Source: UBA2336 sp964419145 | Lineage (GTDB): Bacteria > Bacteroidota > Bacteroidia > Cytophagales > Cyclobacteriaceae | Reading direction: 5' to 3' | Length of the DNA stretch: 64,000 nt | Assembly: GCA_964419145.1 (NCBI GenBank) | Contig: CAYQOM010000002.1 | Span: 434,001 to 498,000 of the forward strand | The notes under the pieces: generated by a model | Database searches by the model: none | What the model saw: the letters and a program-made list of their open reading frames with translations, nothing else | Told to the model about the DNA's origin: nothing | Made by a program: the position numbers and the translations under genes | Shown: positions 26,902 to 36,085 of the stretch, one piece after another | Layout of the letters: every line of letters begins with the position of its first letter | Numbering within the stretch: position 1 is the first letter of the stretch

Positions 26902-26908
26902 CCGCGAC

Positions 26909-27757
26909 CTAATAATCGCCTAAGGTTTCTTCAAGTTGAGCCAGTGCTTTTTCAAGTTGTTCATCGTTGGGGGCTACACCATGCCATTTGTGCGAGTTCA
27001 TCATGAAGTCAACACCAAAACCCATTTCGGTGTGCATCAGGTTCATTACTGGTTTTCCTTTTCCGGCAAGCGCCTTTGCTTTCTCCAGACCAGCAACCAG
27101 CTCTTCCATGTTGTTGCCATTAAACTCCTGTACTTCCCAACCAAAAGCTTCCCACTTGGCTTTCAGGTTTTTCAAATCCATTACTTCTTTCAACGGACCG
27201 TCAATCTGTTGGCCGTTGTAATCGATGGTGGCGATGAGGTTATCCACACCATGATGCGCGGCATACATAGCTGCTTCCCAAACCTGACCTTCCTGCTGTT
27301 CGCCATCACCCATTAATACATACACCAGATGATTGTCATTATTCAGTTTTTTGGTTTGTGCTGCGCCAATGGCGACAGACAAGCCCTGACCTAGTGATCC
27401 GGAAGCAACACGAATGCCTGGCAAGCCTTCATGTGTAGCTGGGTGCCCTTGTAACCTTGAATTCAAAAAGCGAAACGTTGCAAGTTCCTTTGTATCAAAA
27501 TAGCCTGCCCGCGCCAGGGTTGAATACCAAACCGGTGAGATGTGGCCATTCGATAAGAAGAAAATATCCTCACCAATTCCATCCATAGAGAATCCGGGCT
27601 TGCGCCTGAGTATGTTGAAATAAAGCGCGACAAAAAATTCAGTACAGCCCAATGAACCGCCCGGGTGGCCCGATTGGCAGGCATGAACCATGCGAACGAT
27701 GTCTCTGCGAATTTGTGAACAGGTTTTTTTAAGTTGTTGAATATCAGCGGTTTTCAT
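26909..27757 (-). CDS. Transketolase, N-terminal (TPP-binding) subunit
   Basis: This is the N-terminal half of a split transketolase, 282 residues. The TPP/Mg binding motif is GDGEQQEGQVWEA...DYNGQQ, and HPGGSLGC and GSLGQGLS are conserved substrate/cofactor segments. The ATG at 27757 is clear. The stop lies 7 bases before the hydrolase ATG. The C-terminal subunit is at 7323-8279 on the same strand, downstream in the direction of transcription. The two together make one active transketolase of the non-oxidative pentose phosphate pathway. Confidence 0.92.
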   Translation of the reverse strand: MKTADIQQLKKTCSQIRRDIVRMVHACQSGHPGGSLGCTEFFVALYFNILRRKPGFSMDGIGEDIFFLSNGHISPVWYSTLARAGYFDTKELATFRFLNSRLQGHPATHEGLPGIRVASGSLGQGLSVAIGAAQTKKLNNDNHLVYVLMGDGEQQEGQVWEAAMYAAHHGVDNLIATIDYNGQQIDGPLKEVMDLKNLKAKWEAFGWEVQEFNGNNMEELVAGLEKAKALAGKGKPVMNLMHTEMGFGVDFMMNSHKWHGVAPNDEQLEKALAQLEETLGDY

Positions 27758-27874
27758 TCTTAAGGTCAGGATTTGAGTGCTAATTGAAATAAGAGTTTTT
27801 GGTATGCTGCGAATATGTAGGAATTCGGGTAACTCTCCAAAATCCGCGTGCGCGATGAGGCTCGAATACCTGAA

Positions 27875-29857
27875 TTAATTGCTCTGGATAATTTCAATCT
27901 CCGTTCTGCGATTGATTTCCCGACCACCCATTTCATCATCGTTGGAAACAATGGGACGTTCAGCGCCATATCCTTTGGCAGTTAGTCGTGAGGCGTCCAC
28001 GCCAAGTGAAACCAGGTGATCCACTACTGCGGTTGCCCTTTTTAAAGAAAGCTGTTTGTTGGCGGTGGCACTCCCGGTGTTATCGGTATGTCCGTTGATT
28101 TGCACTTTCAGGTTCGGACTACCGGTAAGCAGGTCTTTAATTTTATCAAGCTCACTTAGGGATTCGGTCTTCAGGTCAAACTTACCCACATCAAAGAAAA
28201 TGTTTTTCAACACCACTTTCGATCCTACATCGGCCCGCACCATAATGATGTGTAAATCAATTTCCTGGTACTCGGCAAACTTGGGCACATTAAAGTTGAG
28301 CGAGTTAAACAAGTAACCCACTTTTTCGGTAGCCACACCGTAGTTACCACCGTGTGGAATAACCAGTTCAAACGCACCAGTCTCTGGGTTGGAATAAATC
28401 TTCGACATGAGTTTTTTGTTCTCGTTATTCACGAGTGAAATTACAGCCGCCAATGGCTCGGCAGTAGTTTCATCAATCACCTGACCCTTAAGTACCGTTA
28501 CGACTTTTTGATTGCGTAGTTCTGTAATGGAGGCATCAATAAAGTCCTGATCTTTTGGCTTTGTAGGCTCTTTTGGTTTTTCAGCAACGACAACCGGTTT
28601 TGGTTTTGGCTTGTACTTAGGTTCAAGGAAGCGAATGGAGTAGATATCCGCTCCACCAAATCCACCTTCTTTAACGGTGGCATAGTAACCGGTTTTTTTA
28701 TCGGGTGATGTGCTGAAAAAGCCATCATACTCCCATGAATTAACCGGGTAGCCTATGTTTACCGGTTTGGTCCACTGACCTTTTATAAGTTCAGTAATAA
28801 AAATATCACTGTTGCCAAGTTTTGGATGACCATCGGAAGAGAAGTAGAGCGTAACCCCGTCATAATGAATAAAAGGAGAGTCGTCATTACCCGGTGTATT
28901 TACAATCGGGCCGAGGTTGCTGGCCTTTCCCCACTGACCTTTACTGTCGAGTTCACTCACATATAAATCGAGTTCACCATAACCACCCGGGCGGTTGCTG
29001 GCAAAATAAAGTCGCTTTCCATCAGGTGAAACGCTGGCGCTGGTTTCCCAATATTGTGAGGTGTTTATGTTTTTGTTGAGCTCCTCCGGTTTTGACCAAT
29101 CCGTTCCGTTAAAAGTAGAGGTGTAGATGTCACCACCACCGGTTTCATAATAAAGAAATAATGTTTTACCATCCGGTGAAAGGGAAGCGGCTGCATCGTT
29201 GTAGACGGTGTTGATGTTATCGCTGATTTTCTTTGGTTCTGTCCATGCTCCATTTCGTTTGTACGAAACGTAAATATCTTCCAGATTTTGTGCGCCTTTC
29301 GGTCCTTCTCCGCGGTTGGAAGTAAAGATCAACATGTTGCCATCGGCAGAGATAATAGGAGAGTACTCGTTTAGGTTTGAGTTTACTACGGATCCCAAAT
29401 TTTCGATAACGACATTCAATTCGAATTGGGTTAGTGAATCGGCCACGAGGCACTCTTGTATTCGTTCTTCTGCCAGGTTTTCAAATTGTGGATTCTTTTT
29501 CTTGAAAGCCTCAAACTGTTCACGCGCTTTTATGAATTCGTTCGTGTTTTGAAAGGCCATGCCCAGGTGATAGTTGATTCGATTATCAATGCCCGGGTTC
29601 AGGCGATAAGCTTTGTCGATGTAAGAGGCAGCCTTTGATTTTGTATCTGAGTACAAATACGCCATTCCTAATTTAAAATTTACCTGCGCATCATCGGGGT
29701 TTATCTGAAGGGCTTGCTTATAGGCATCTATGGCTCCGCTGTAATTTTTCTTTCCATAGTGCCGGTCGCCTGTTTCAATCAGGGTTTTAACCTGTTGCGC
29801 CTGCAGGCTGAAGGCCATGAAAAATGTAAGAAATACAACTGAAAATTTTTTGTACAT
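27875..29857 (-). CDS. OmpA-family protein with TPR, WD40-like and carboxypeptidase-regulatory domains (PorE-like)
   Basis: The 660-residue exported protein has a signal peptide (ends near FSLQAQQ), TPR helices (about 22-130), a PD40/WD40-like propeller with repeated SPDGKTLFL/SPDGKRLYFASNRPGG units (about 150-400), a carboxypeptidase-regulatory-like domain (about 455-530) and a C-terminal OmpA peptidoglycan-binding domain (GHTDNTGSATANKQLSLKRA, NRRTEI). This order matches PorE of the type IX secretion machinery. Bacteroidota carry several such paralogues, so PorE identity is only probable. It would sit in the periplasm, tethered to peptidoglycan. Confidence 0.85.
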   Translation of the reverse strand: MYKKFSVVFLTFFMAFSLQAQQVKTLIETGDRHYGKKNYSGAIDAYKQALQINPDDAQVNFKLGMAYLYSDTKSKAASYIDKAYRLNPGIDNRINYHLGMAFQNTNEFIKAREQFEAFKKKNPQFENLAEERIQECLVADSLTQFELNVVIENLGSVVNSNLNEYSPIISADGNMLIFTSNRGEGPKGAQNLEDIYVSYKRNGAWTEPKKISDNINTVYNDAAASLSPDGKTLFLYYETGGGDIYTSTFNGTDWSKPEELNKNINTSQYWETSASVSPDGKRLYFASNRPGGYGELDLYVSELDSKGQWGKASNLGPIVNTPGNDDSPFIHYDGVTLYFSSDGHPKLGNSDIFITELIKGQWTKPVNIGYPVNSWEYDGFFSTSPDKKTGYYATVKEGGFGGADIYSIRFLEPKYKPKPKPVVVAEKPKEPTKPKDQDFIDASITELRNQKVVTVLKGQVIDETTAEPLAAVISLVNNENKKLMSKIYSNPETGAFELVIPHGGNYGVATEKVGYLFNSLNFNVPKFAEYQEIDLHIIMVRADVGSKVVLKNIFFDVGKFDLKTESLSELDKIKDLLTGSPNLKVQINGHTDNTGSATANKQLSLKRATAVVDHLVSLGVDASRLTAKGYGAERPIVSNDDEMGGREINRRTEIEIIQSN

Positions 29858-29866
29858 GATTTTAAC

Positions 29867-30436
29867 CTACTTCTTTTTCTTCGCCACTTTCTTTTTAGTT
29901 GCTGATTTCTTGGTGGCAACTTTCTTAACCATACGTTTTGCAGGAGCGGTTTTCTTTTTTACCGGTGTGTTCTTTACATCGGGTCGTTTCTTCAAAATCT
30001 GATCTGCATGATTTTTAGTATCCACTTTTTCAATCACTTCATCAATTACACCCTGTTCATTGATCACGTAGGTGACACGCGCGGTACCCATGTATTTTCT
30101 GCCATACATGGATTTCTCTACCCAGGTGCCATACTTCTGATGGATTACTTTATCCACATCGGCTAATAAACGGAAAGGAAGTTTTTCTTTGGCGATGAAC
30201 TTCTGATGTGATTTTTCTGAATCGGTACTTACGCCCAACACTTCATAACCTTGCTTTTGCAGTGCCTTATAATTATCGCGCAGGTTGCAGGCTTCGGCTG
30301 TGCATCCGGGCGTTTGATCTTTTGGGTAAAAGTACAGTACTACTTTTTTGCCTTTCAGGCTTGATAGCGTTACGGGTTTTCCATCCTGATCGTTAACGGA
30401 AAAATCGGGAGCTTTTGATCCGGCTTTGAGTGCCAT
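29867..30436 (-). CDS. bcp: Peroxiredoxin (BCP/PrxQ type) with lysine-rich C-terminal tail
   Basis: This is a thiol peroxidase of 189 residues. The peroxidatic Cys45 and resolving Cys50 are in TPGCTAEAC, the atypical PrxQ arrangement. The catalytic domain ends near residue 150. The last 38 residues are a Lys/Ala/Thr-rich, histone-H1-like tail (VKKKTAPAKRM, KKSATKKKVAKKKK) not usual in BCP proteins. The tail could bind DNA, RNA or membrane phosphate. The gene ends 10 bases before the OmpA-family gene on the same strand. Confidence 0.9.
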   Translation of the reverse strand: MALKAGSKAPDFSVNDQDGKPVTLSSLKGKKVVLYFYPKDQTPGCTAEACNLRDNYKALQKQGYEVLGVSTDSEKSHQKFIAKEKLPFRLLADVDKVIHQKYGTWVEKSMYGRKYMGTARVTYVINEQGVIDEVIEKVDTKNHADQILKKRPDVKNTPVKKKTAPAKRMVKKVATKKSATKKKVAKKKK

Positions 30437-30438
30437 AG

Positions 30439-32367
30439 TTATTGAATTTTTTGTGCGTACGTTTTTTTGTTCCCAGCCTGGTCGGTAACGGTTAATTCGA
30501 AATCACCTGCCAACGAGGATTTAGGATCCAGTTTTTCAGAAACCAATATACCGGTTTTTGCATCGTAATTCATCAGTAACCATTTGCCGTTCAGGGTTGC
30601 TTCGAAAGATGCAATTCCGGAAAGGTTGTCACCAATCCTAAATCGTGCCACATTGGTGTTGGCGTAAATGCGTGTAATTACCGGGGGAACGGTATCCGAT
30701 AAAATAGTGAAATCACCCAATTCACGTGGGTAGAACGTAATTTTTCCGTTAGTCCATTCACCGCCTTCATAACTGTAATACCGACCGCTTACGCGATACA
30801 CTCCTGTTGTTTTATCTGTGGCGTATGGTTGCGTAGGCTTCAGGGTAACGGCTATGCTCCTGCTAAAAGGCTCTTGTGGCCCTAAAGAAAAAATTTCTAG
30901 GCTATCTGTTCTTAGTGTATGAGCAGCTGTAAAATATAATGTATCGTAAAGCGCACGATTTGGAAAGCGAATGTCCATCAAATCGCTGTAGTACTTGTAT
31001 TCGGTTCCTGAAGGAACCAAGACTTTCAGGTTTGTGACAATGGATTGTCCACAAACCACTACTGAATCCGGGATCATTTTGCGTAGATCAATCAGAAACA
31101 CATTTTTAGTCGCGTTGAAATAGGATGGTTCCAATTCAAAAGGCTCTCCTTTAACATAAGCCTGGGCGCCATACTCTTCACTATCGCACATGCGGGAAGA
31201 AATTACCAGGGTATTGTCTTGTATGTCTGATGTCAGGTCGGCTTTTGGTGTTTCCAAAGTAATTATTTCGCGAGGAGGTTCACTTGGCTTTAGTCTGAAA
31301 CGAACGGTACTGGTGTTACCGTGGAAATCGCGCATAACAATTTGCACGTTTGATTGATTGTTTCCGTTAATCTTAAGCTTTCCGCTTCCGGGGGATTGGG
31401 AATAAAAATGCAAGGTGTTGCCGTCATCTTGATAAAGCTTGTAGAAACGATTGCCGTCTGCCAGCATTTTTCTGAAATCCAGAACGGTATAAATGCTTCT
31501 GCCTTGGGTAAGGTTTAGTTTTTCAATAGTCTGCTTGAATACCAACGCGCTGTCCATGTAAACCTCAATGTAGTTCACTCCGCATTTAAAGCGTGCGTTA
31601 TCAACCACATCGTGCGCAAGCAACTCAATACCAATGGTTCCGTGTGCGAGTATGGGTTGTGATAGGAGGTAATCGTTACCCGAACGTTGTAAATAAAATT
31701 CAAACCGTCCGAAGCGATCGTTAATACGTGAGTCTTTGTCCAGTGTTTTAAAGGCTACCTTTTGTGCGATCGGTGGAACGTGATCACGGACTTCACTGAA
31801 ACCATACTTTAATGGATTAAGCGCCAGGTTATTGGGGTCGCGAATGTCGAAATGAAGATGCGGCCCGCCTGAAGAACCCGTGTTACCGGAGAAGGCAATG
31901 GTATCACCTTTGTTTACCGGAAACTGACCTTCGCGGAAGTACAAATCGATGCTGGAAGTTTTTCTGCGGTAGCGTTCGCGCAGCACATAGTTATGTACGG
32001 CATCATTAAATTTATTCAGGTGGGCATAAACCGTTGTGTTCCCATCCGGATGTTTTACATAGAGTACATTGCCGTAACCGGAAGGACTTACACCTGCACG
32101 CGAAATGTATCCTTTTTGAGCGGCCACCACCGGCCAGTTCAGTTCATTGTTGGTGCGGATGTCGAGCCCGGTATGAAAATGTGTGCTGCGCAGTTCGCCC
32201 ATGGTCCCCGAAAGGGAAGCCGGGTTACCCGGACGAATGGGGAAGACATAGGTGTTTGCTTTAACTACATCAACATCGGGTTCGCTAAACTGCGCTGCAG
32301 CTACGTGAGCGAGGAGAAAAAATACAACTCCTGCTTTACTTGATTTCAAATTCCAGTAGTTTCTCAT
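30439..32367 (-). CDS. M23-family metallopeptidase, secreted
   Basis: The 642-residue protein has a signal peptide (ending near AHVAAAQ) and an N-terminal LytM/M23 domain with HTGLDI, YAHLNKF and the HLHFDIRD metal site. A long beta-rich C-terminal region follows. It is expected to cut or bind peptidoglycan cross-bridges in the periplasm. ATG 32367 is taken as the start, as an alternative TTG lies two codons upstream. The start overlaps the end of the FAA hydrolase gene by 32 bases, indicating a coupled pair. Confidence 0.87.
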   Translation of the reverse strand: MRNYWNLKSSKAGVVFFLLAHVAAAQFSEPDVDVVKANTYVFPIRPGNPASLSGTMGELRSTHFHTGLDIRTNNELNWPVVAAQKGYISRAGVSPSGYGNVLYVKHPDGNTTVYAHLNKFNDAVHNYVLRERYRRKTSSIDLYFREGQFPVNKGDTIAFSGNTGSSGGPHLHFDIRDPNNLALNPLKYGFSEVRDHVPPIAQKVAFKTLDKDSRINDRFGRFEFYLQRSGNDYLLSQPILAHGTIGIELLAHDVVDNARFKCGVNYIEVYMDSALVFKQTIEKLNLTQGRSIYTVLDFRKMLADGNRFYKLYQDDGNTLHFYSQSPGSGKLKINGNNQSNVQIVMRDFHGNTSTVRFRLKPSEPPREIITLETPKADLTSDIQDNTLVISSRMCDSEEYGAQAYVKGEPFELEPSYFNATKNVFLIDLRKMIPDSVVVCGQSIVTNLKVLVPSGTEYKYYSDLMDIRFPNRALYDTLYFTAAHTLRTDSLEIFSLGPQEPFSRSIAVTLKPTQPYATDKTTGVYRVSGRYYSYEGGEWTNGKITFYPRELGDFTILSDTVPPVITRIYANTNVARFRIGDNLSGIASFEATLNGKWLLMNYDAKTGILVSEKLDPKSSLAGDFELTVTDQAGNKKTYAQKIQ

Positions 32368-32950
32368 CTTCAATATAGGCCGTTAACACATCGCCAACCG
32401 AAACGGGGCCAACTCCTTTTGGGGTTCCGCTAAAAATCAAGTCTCCGGTCCGCAGGGTAAAAAATTTAGATAGATAGGCGATGATGTAATCAAACGGGAA
32501 CAACATCAAACTGGTGTTACCCTGTTGTTTATACTCGCCATTTATTTTTAAACTGAAGTTGATATTTTTTAAATCCTTGAACTCGCTTACAGGAATAAAT
32601 TTATCCGAGATTGGGGCGGAGCCATTAAAACCTTTGGCGATATCCCACGGTAACCCTTTTTCCTTAGCTTTCTGTTGCAAGTCTCGTGCCGTAAAATCAA
32701 TGCCAATACCAATGGCATCATAATATTTGTGTGCGAATTTTTCCTGAATGTTTTTTCCTTCTTTGCAGATGCGCAGCACCAATTCTACTTCATGGTGTAT
32801 GTCTGATGAAAAATCCGGATAATAGAACGGGGCATTATTACGCACGATGGCCGTATCGGGTTTGGTGAAAATCACCGGTTCATCCGGCCGTTCATTGTTC
32901 AGTTCTTTAATGTGTTCGGCATAATTTCTGCCAATCGCAAATATCCTCAT
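32336..32950 (-). CDS. Fumarylacetoacetate hydrolase family protein
   Basis: This cytoplasmic FAH-fold enzyme of 204 residues is the short form that acts on 2-keto acids or acylpyruvates. The metal ligands are in HHEVELVL (two Glu) and GIDFTARD (Asp), and FSGTPKGVG is the conserved C-terminal loop. Exact substrate (acylpyruvate, oxaloacetate or other) cannot be told. It is the first gene of the pair with the M23 peptidase. Confidence 0.87.
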   Translation of the reverse strand: MRIFAIGRNYAEHIKELNNERPDEPVIFTKPDTAIVRNNAPFYYPDFSSDIHHEVELVLRICKEGKNIQEKFAHKYYDAIGIGIDFTARDLQQKAKEKGLPWDIAKGFNGSAPISDKFIPVSEFKDLKNINFSLKINGEYKQQGNTSLMLFPFDYIIAYLSKFFTLRTGDLIFSGTPKGVGPVSVGDVLTAYIEDEKLLEFEIK

Positions 32951-33002
32951 CTGTTCAGTTCTTTACTCCTACAAAGCTATTAACAATCTGCCACCGAATT
33001 TG

Positions 33003-33010
33003 TATTTTTG
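33003..33010 (+). promoter_or_regulatory. Bacteroidota -7 box TATTTTTG upstream of the M48 peptidase gene
   Basis: TATTTTTG fits TAnnTTTG and lies 16 bases before the ATG of the M48 gene. No clear TTG is at the -33 distance. Confidence 0.4.
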
Positions 33011-33026
33011 ATCAAATTTATAACGT

Positions 33027-33821
33027 ATGGTAAGAAAAGTCATTGCCCTTTTGATAGGCGGTTTGCTCATGTATGCCTGTGCAACCGTACCGGTTACCGG
33101 CCGTAATCAACTTAGCTTGATCTCCAATGCGGAACTTATGCCGATGGCCTACCAGCAGTACCGTGAGGTTATTGCTAAAGGACCCATTTCAACAAATGCA
33201 CAGCAGACCGCGATGATCAAGCGTGTTGGAGTAAATATTCAAAAGGCAGTAGAACAGTACATGGCCGATAAAAATCTCTCATCACAGCTTGACGGCTTTG
33301 CCTGGGAGTTTAATCTCATAGATGATCCAACCGTAAATGCGTGGTGCATGCCGGGTGGTAAGGTTGCTTTTTACACGGGTATTCTGCCGATATGCAAAGA
33401 TGAATTGGGTGTTGCCGTGGTAATGGGACACGAAGTGGCACATGCCATTGCCAATCATGGTCGCGAGCGCATGAGTCAGCAGATGTTTGCACAATTTGGG
33501 TTGAGCACACTCGGAGCGTTGATGGGCCAGAACCCGACAGCCGGAAATGAGTTGCTCATGCAGGCAATCGGTGCAGGAACCAACATCGGTATGTTGAAGT
33601 TTAGTCGCCAGCATGAATCGGAAGCGGATAAAATGGGATTGATCTTTATGGCGATGGCCGGTTACGATCCGAACGAAGCGCCAAAATTCTGGGAGCGCAT
33701 GAGTGCATTAAGTGGGGGGCAGGCTCCACCGGAATTCTTGTCTACGCACCCCTCACACGAAACGCGCGTGCGCGATTTGAATAGTTGGATCCCGGAAGCG
33801 ATGCAGTATTATAAGAAGTAG
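33027..33821 (+). CDS. M48-family zinc metalloprotease lipoprotein
   Basis: This 264-residue protein has a lipoprotein signal (lipobox LMYAC, Cys18) and the zinc site HEVAH at 135-139 with third ligand Glu198 in HESEAD. It resembles BepA/Oma1-like periplasmic M48 proteases involved in outer-membrane protein quality control. The start ATG 33027 is clear. It is monocistronic as far as can be seen. Confidence 0.9.
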   Translation: MVRKVIALLIGGLLMYACATVPVTGRNQLSLISNAELMPMAYQQYREVIAKGPISTNAQQTAMIKRVGVNIQKAVEQYMADKNLSSQLDGFAWEFNLIDDPTVNAWCMPGGKVAFYTGILPICKDELGVAVVMGHEVAHAIANHGRERMSQQMFAQFGLSTLGALMGQNPTAGNELLMQAIGAGTNIGMLKFSRQHESEADKMGLIFMAMAGYDPNEAPKFWERMSALSGGQAPPEFLSTHPSHETRVRDLNSWIPEAMQYYKK

Positions 33822-33880
33822 TTCGGGTTGCGAGGTACGAGTTACGGGGTTCGGGTTACGAGTTAGGTTTTGATTTTGAG
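33822..33880. repeat. Degenerate GGTTCGGGTTACGAG-like spacer repeat
   Basis: The spacer repeats the words cgggtt, acgagtta and gttcgggt several times (for example gttcgggttacgagttagg). Similar low-complexity word repeats occur at 5930-5985, 12976-13019 and 58612-58660 with other words. Confidence 0.4.
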
Positions 33881-33932
33881 ACTTAGCGTGAGATTTTGGA
33901 AAGAGTAATATCAACTATCAAATGCAATTATT

Positions 33933-34658
33933 ATGAAACAAGTACTTTCTCTGGTTGCTTTATTTTTTTCCATTACCTTATCAGCACAAAATTTAAACGG
34001 TGCATGGAAGTTGGTAAATCAAAATGGAAAACCATTTACGGATGAATGCATCAAGATTTACAGCGACAGCTATTTCATGTTTGCGATACATAAAGCCGAT
34101 GGATCATTTATAAAGGCAGGCGGAGGGAGCTATACTTCAAAAGGCAAGGAGTACACCGAGGTACTTGATTTTTACACAACTGATAGTACGCAGGTACGCA
34201 AGCCGGTTACCTATTCGTTTTCAGTGAAGAAGGATGAAATGACCATTGAAGCTCAGATGCATGGCGGTACACTAAAAGAAACCTGGAAAAAAGTGGACGA
34301 TGCCTCATCGTCATTAAGTGGTGCCTGGCGATTTGGCGCCCGGGTTGATGATGCCGGAGTAGCCGGACAACGCAGGGGTGGCGATTCACCACGACAGACA
34401 TTAAAGATTCTCTCCGGAGATCATTTTCAGTGGGCAGCCTTCAACTACGAAACCAAACAGTTTATGGGCAGCGGTGGCGGAACGTATAAACTGGAAGAGG
34501 GCAAGTACACCGAAACCATCCGTTTCTTCTCCCGCGATAATTCCCGTGCAGGCATGTCATTGACTTTCGCGTGCCGCCTGGACGGATCGGATTGGTACCA
34601 TAAGGGAAAAGGCACGACCGGCAATCCGGTGAGTGAGGTGTGGGAGCGGATTAAATGA
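33933..34658 (+). CDS. Secreted protein with two DUF4488-like repeats
   Basis: The 241-residue protein has a signal peptide (ending LSAQN) and two related beta-rich halves. Each starts with a GAW motif (LNGAWKLV; LSGAWRFG), has an S/GGGTYxxxxxxYTE segment and ends in a VxETW/SEVWE motif. This matches the DUF4488-type lipocalin-like domain seen as secreted proteins in Bacteroidota. The function is unknown. It is convergent with the next gene. Confidence 0.7.
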   Translation: MKQVLSLVALFFSITLSAQNLNGAWKLVNQNGKPFTDECIKIYSDSYFMFAIHKADGSFIKAGGGSYTSKGKEYTEVLDFYTTDSTQVRKPVTYSFSVKKDEMTIEAQMHGGTLKETWKKVDDASSSLSGAWRFGARVDDAGVAGQRRGGDSPRQTLKILSGDHFQWAAFNYETKQFMGSGGGTYKLEEGKYTETIRFFSRDNSRAGMSLTFACRLDGSDWYHKGKGTTGNPVSEVWERIK

Positions 34659-34661
34659 TTG

Positions 34662-35234
34662 CTATCTCAACCTAAAACCAACTCCAGCGTTTATATTAAT
34701 TGCTGCTATTTTACCATGAGTGTCAAAAATGGATGATCTCGCTGTTAAGTATTCCGAGTTCAGTAATAGACATAAATTCTTTGAAAAATTATATTGGTAT
34801 ACTGCTCCTAGTGAATAGCCAACTGACAAGCTTTGGGTTGTTACTGTAAAGTCTGTTGTTTTATATTCAAATAGGGAATGCACAAAACCAATCATTCCTT
34901 TTAAGCGTAAGTAGGATCTATCTGAAATCATTCGCAAATACGAAGGTCCTGCAAGCAATGCTCCGTATGCTGTAATTGCATCTGTTTGCATACTTTTACT
35001 TAAATGTGCGCCACCTAGCCATGATGCCGATAACCCCCATTTTTTTCTGATGGTATATCCGAAATTTATCAGGTTTAAATTAAGACCTGTTCCGTTATCA
35101 ATTTTGGCTGTTAAATCACCCTTAGGAAATGCAGGGCCTATGGTAATTCCGATGTAACCTCTTTTTTCTTGATCTGTTTGCGCATTGGAAGTCAATGCAT
35201 AAAGCATAGAACCAATTAGCAATAGTTTTCGCAT
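34662..35234 (-). CDS. Outer-membrane beta-barrel protein
   Basis: The 190-residue protein has a signal peptide (ending TSNAQ) and alternating hydrophobic/aromatic strands typical of a small outer-membrane beta-barrel, ending in an aromatic/aliphatic last strand (NAGVGFRLR). I cannot assign a specific family. It follows the exonuclease gene by 6 bases on the same strand. Confidence 0.68.
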   Translation of the reverse strand: MRKLLLIGSMLYALTSNAQTDQEKRGYIGITIGPAFPKGDLTAKIDNGTGLNLNLINFGYTIRKKWGLSASWLGGAHLSKSMQTDAITAYGALLAGPSYLRMISDRSYLRLKGMIGFVHSLFEYKTTDFTVTTQSLSVGYSLGAVYQYNFSKNLCLLLNSEYLTARSSIFDTHGKIAAININAGVGFRLR

Positions 35235-35240
35235 AAGAAA

Positions 35241-36047
35241 TTACTTTTTATTAAACCCCCTCAACTTTATCTCCGTCAACTTTCGTTTTGTATCCAACGG
35301 AAAATCTCCGTTCATCATCCAGTCGTAGTAGGAGGGTTCCTGCTTTAAAACATCCAATACTTTTTTGTTTTTGTGCTTGCCGAAGTTAAAGAGTTCTTCT
35401 CCTTTTTCGTTTTTGATCATGCGGCCGGCCAGATCTACCAGGTCGGATGATGATAAATTGGCCAGTACATCCATATCGTTTTTGATCTCGCCAATGGTGT
35501 TGCCTAATCCATCTACCACAGGCTGACCTTCATACCGGGCAACCTGGGCCAGCAATACGTCAAGGGTTGCTTGTGTATCGGCTTCAGCTGTGTGTGAATC
35601 GTGTAACTCTTTGTTAAGGTAAAACCGGTAGGCTGCTGAAAGCGTACGCTTTTCCATCAGGTGAAAAATGCGCTGGGCATCAATAACTTTTTTGCGGGTG
35701 TGATCAAACTCAACACCTGCGCGAAGAAATTCTTCCACCAGAATGGGAATATCAAACTTTAAAATATTGAAACCCGCCAAATCAGCGCCCTCAAAAAAAC
35801 GGGCATAGTCTTTCGCTACATCTTTAAAGGTGGGTTTGTCCTTTACGTCTTCATCTTTCAAGCCATGAAAGCGTGACGACTCTGCAGGAATGGGAATGGT
35901 TGGGTTGATCAGATCCGTTTTACGCTGTGTTTCCCCGTTCGGCATTACTTTGATAACCGCAATTTCAATAATGCGATCCTGGGTAATGTTGGTACCGGTA
36001 GTTTCCAGGTCGAAAAAGCAAAGCGGACTACGAAGATTGAGTTTCAT
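35241..36047 (-). CDS. 3'-5' exonuclease, DnaQ-like (DEDDh)
   Basis: The 268-residue protein has the epsilon-type exonuclease motifs: FDLETTG (Exo I), FNILKFDIPIL (Exo II) and HTAEADTQAT (Exo III, DEDDh His). A C-terminal segment of about 80 residues follows. It could be proofreading epsilon or a stand-alone RNase T/DnaQ-like nuclease. No polymerase gene is adjacent. Confidence 0.88.
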   Translation of the reverse strand: MKLNLRSPLCFFDLETTGTNITQDRIIEIAVIKVMPNGETQRKTDLINPTIPIPAESSRFHGLKDEDVKDKPTFKDVAKDYARFFEGADLAGFNILKFDIPILVEEFLRAGVEFDHTRKKVIDAQRIFHLMEKRTLSAAYRFYLNKELHDSHTAEADTQATLDVLLAQVARYEGQPVVDGLGNTIGEIKNDMDVLANLSSSDLVDLAGRMIKNEKGEELFNFGKHKNKKVLDVLKQEPSYYDWMMNGDFPLDTKRKLTEIKLRGFNKK

Positions 36048-36085
36048 GTAAATGAATTAATCGGGTGGTGCCCGAAGTGAATGAA

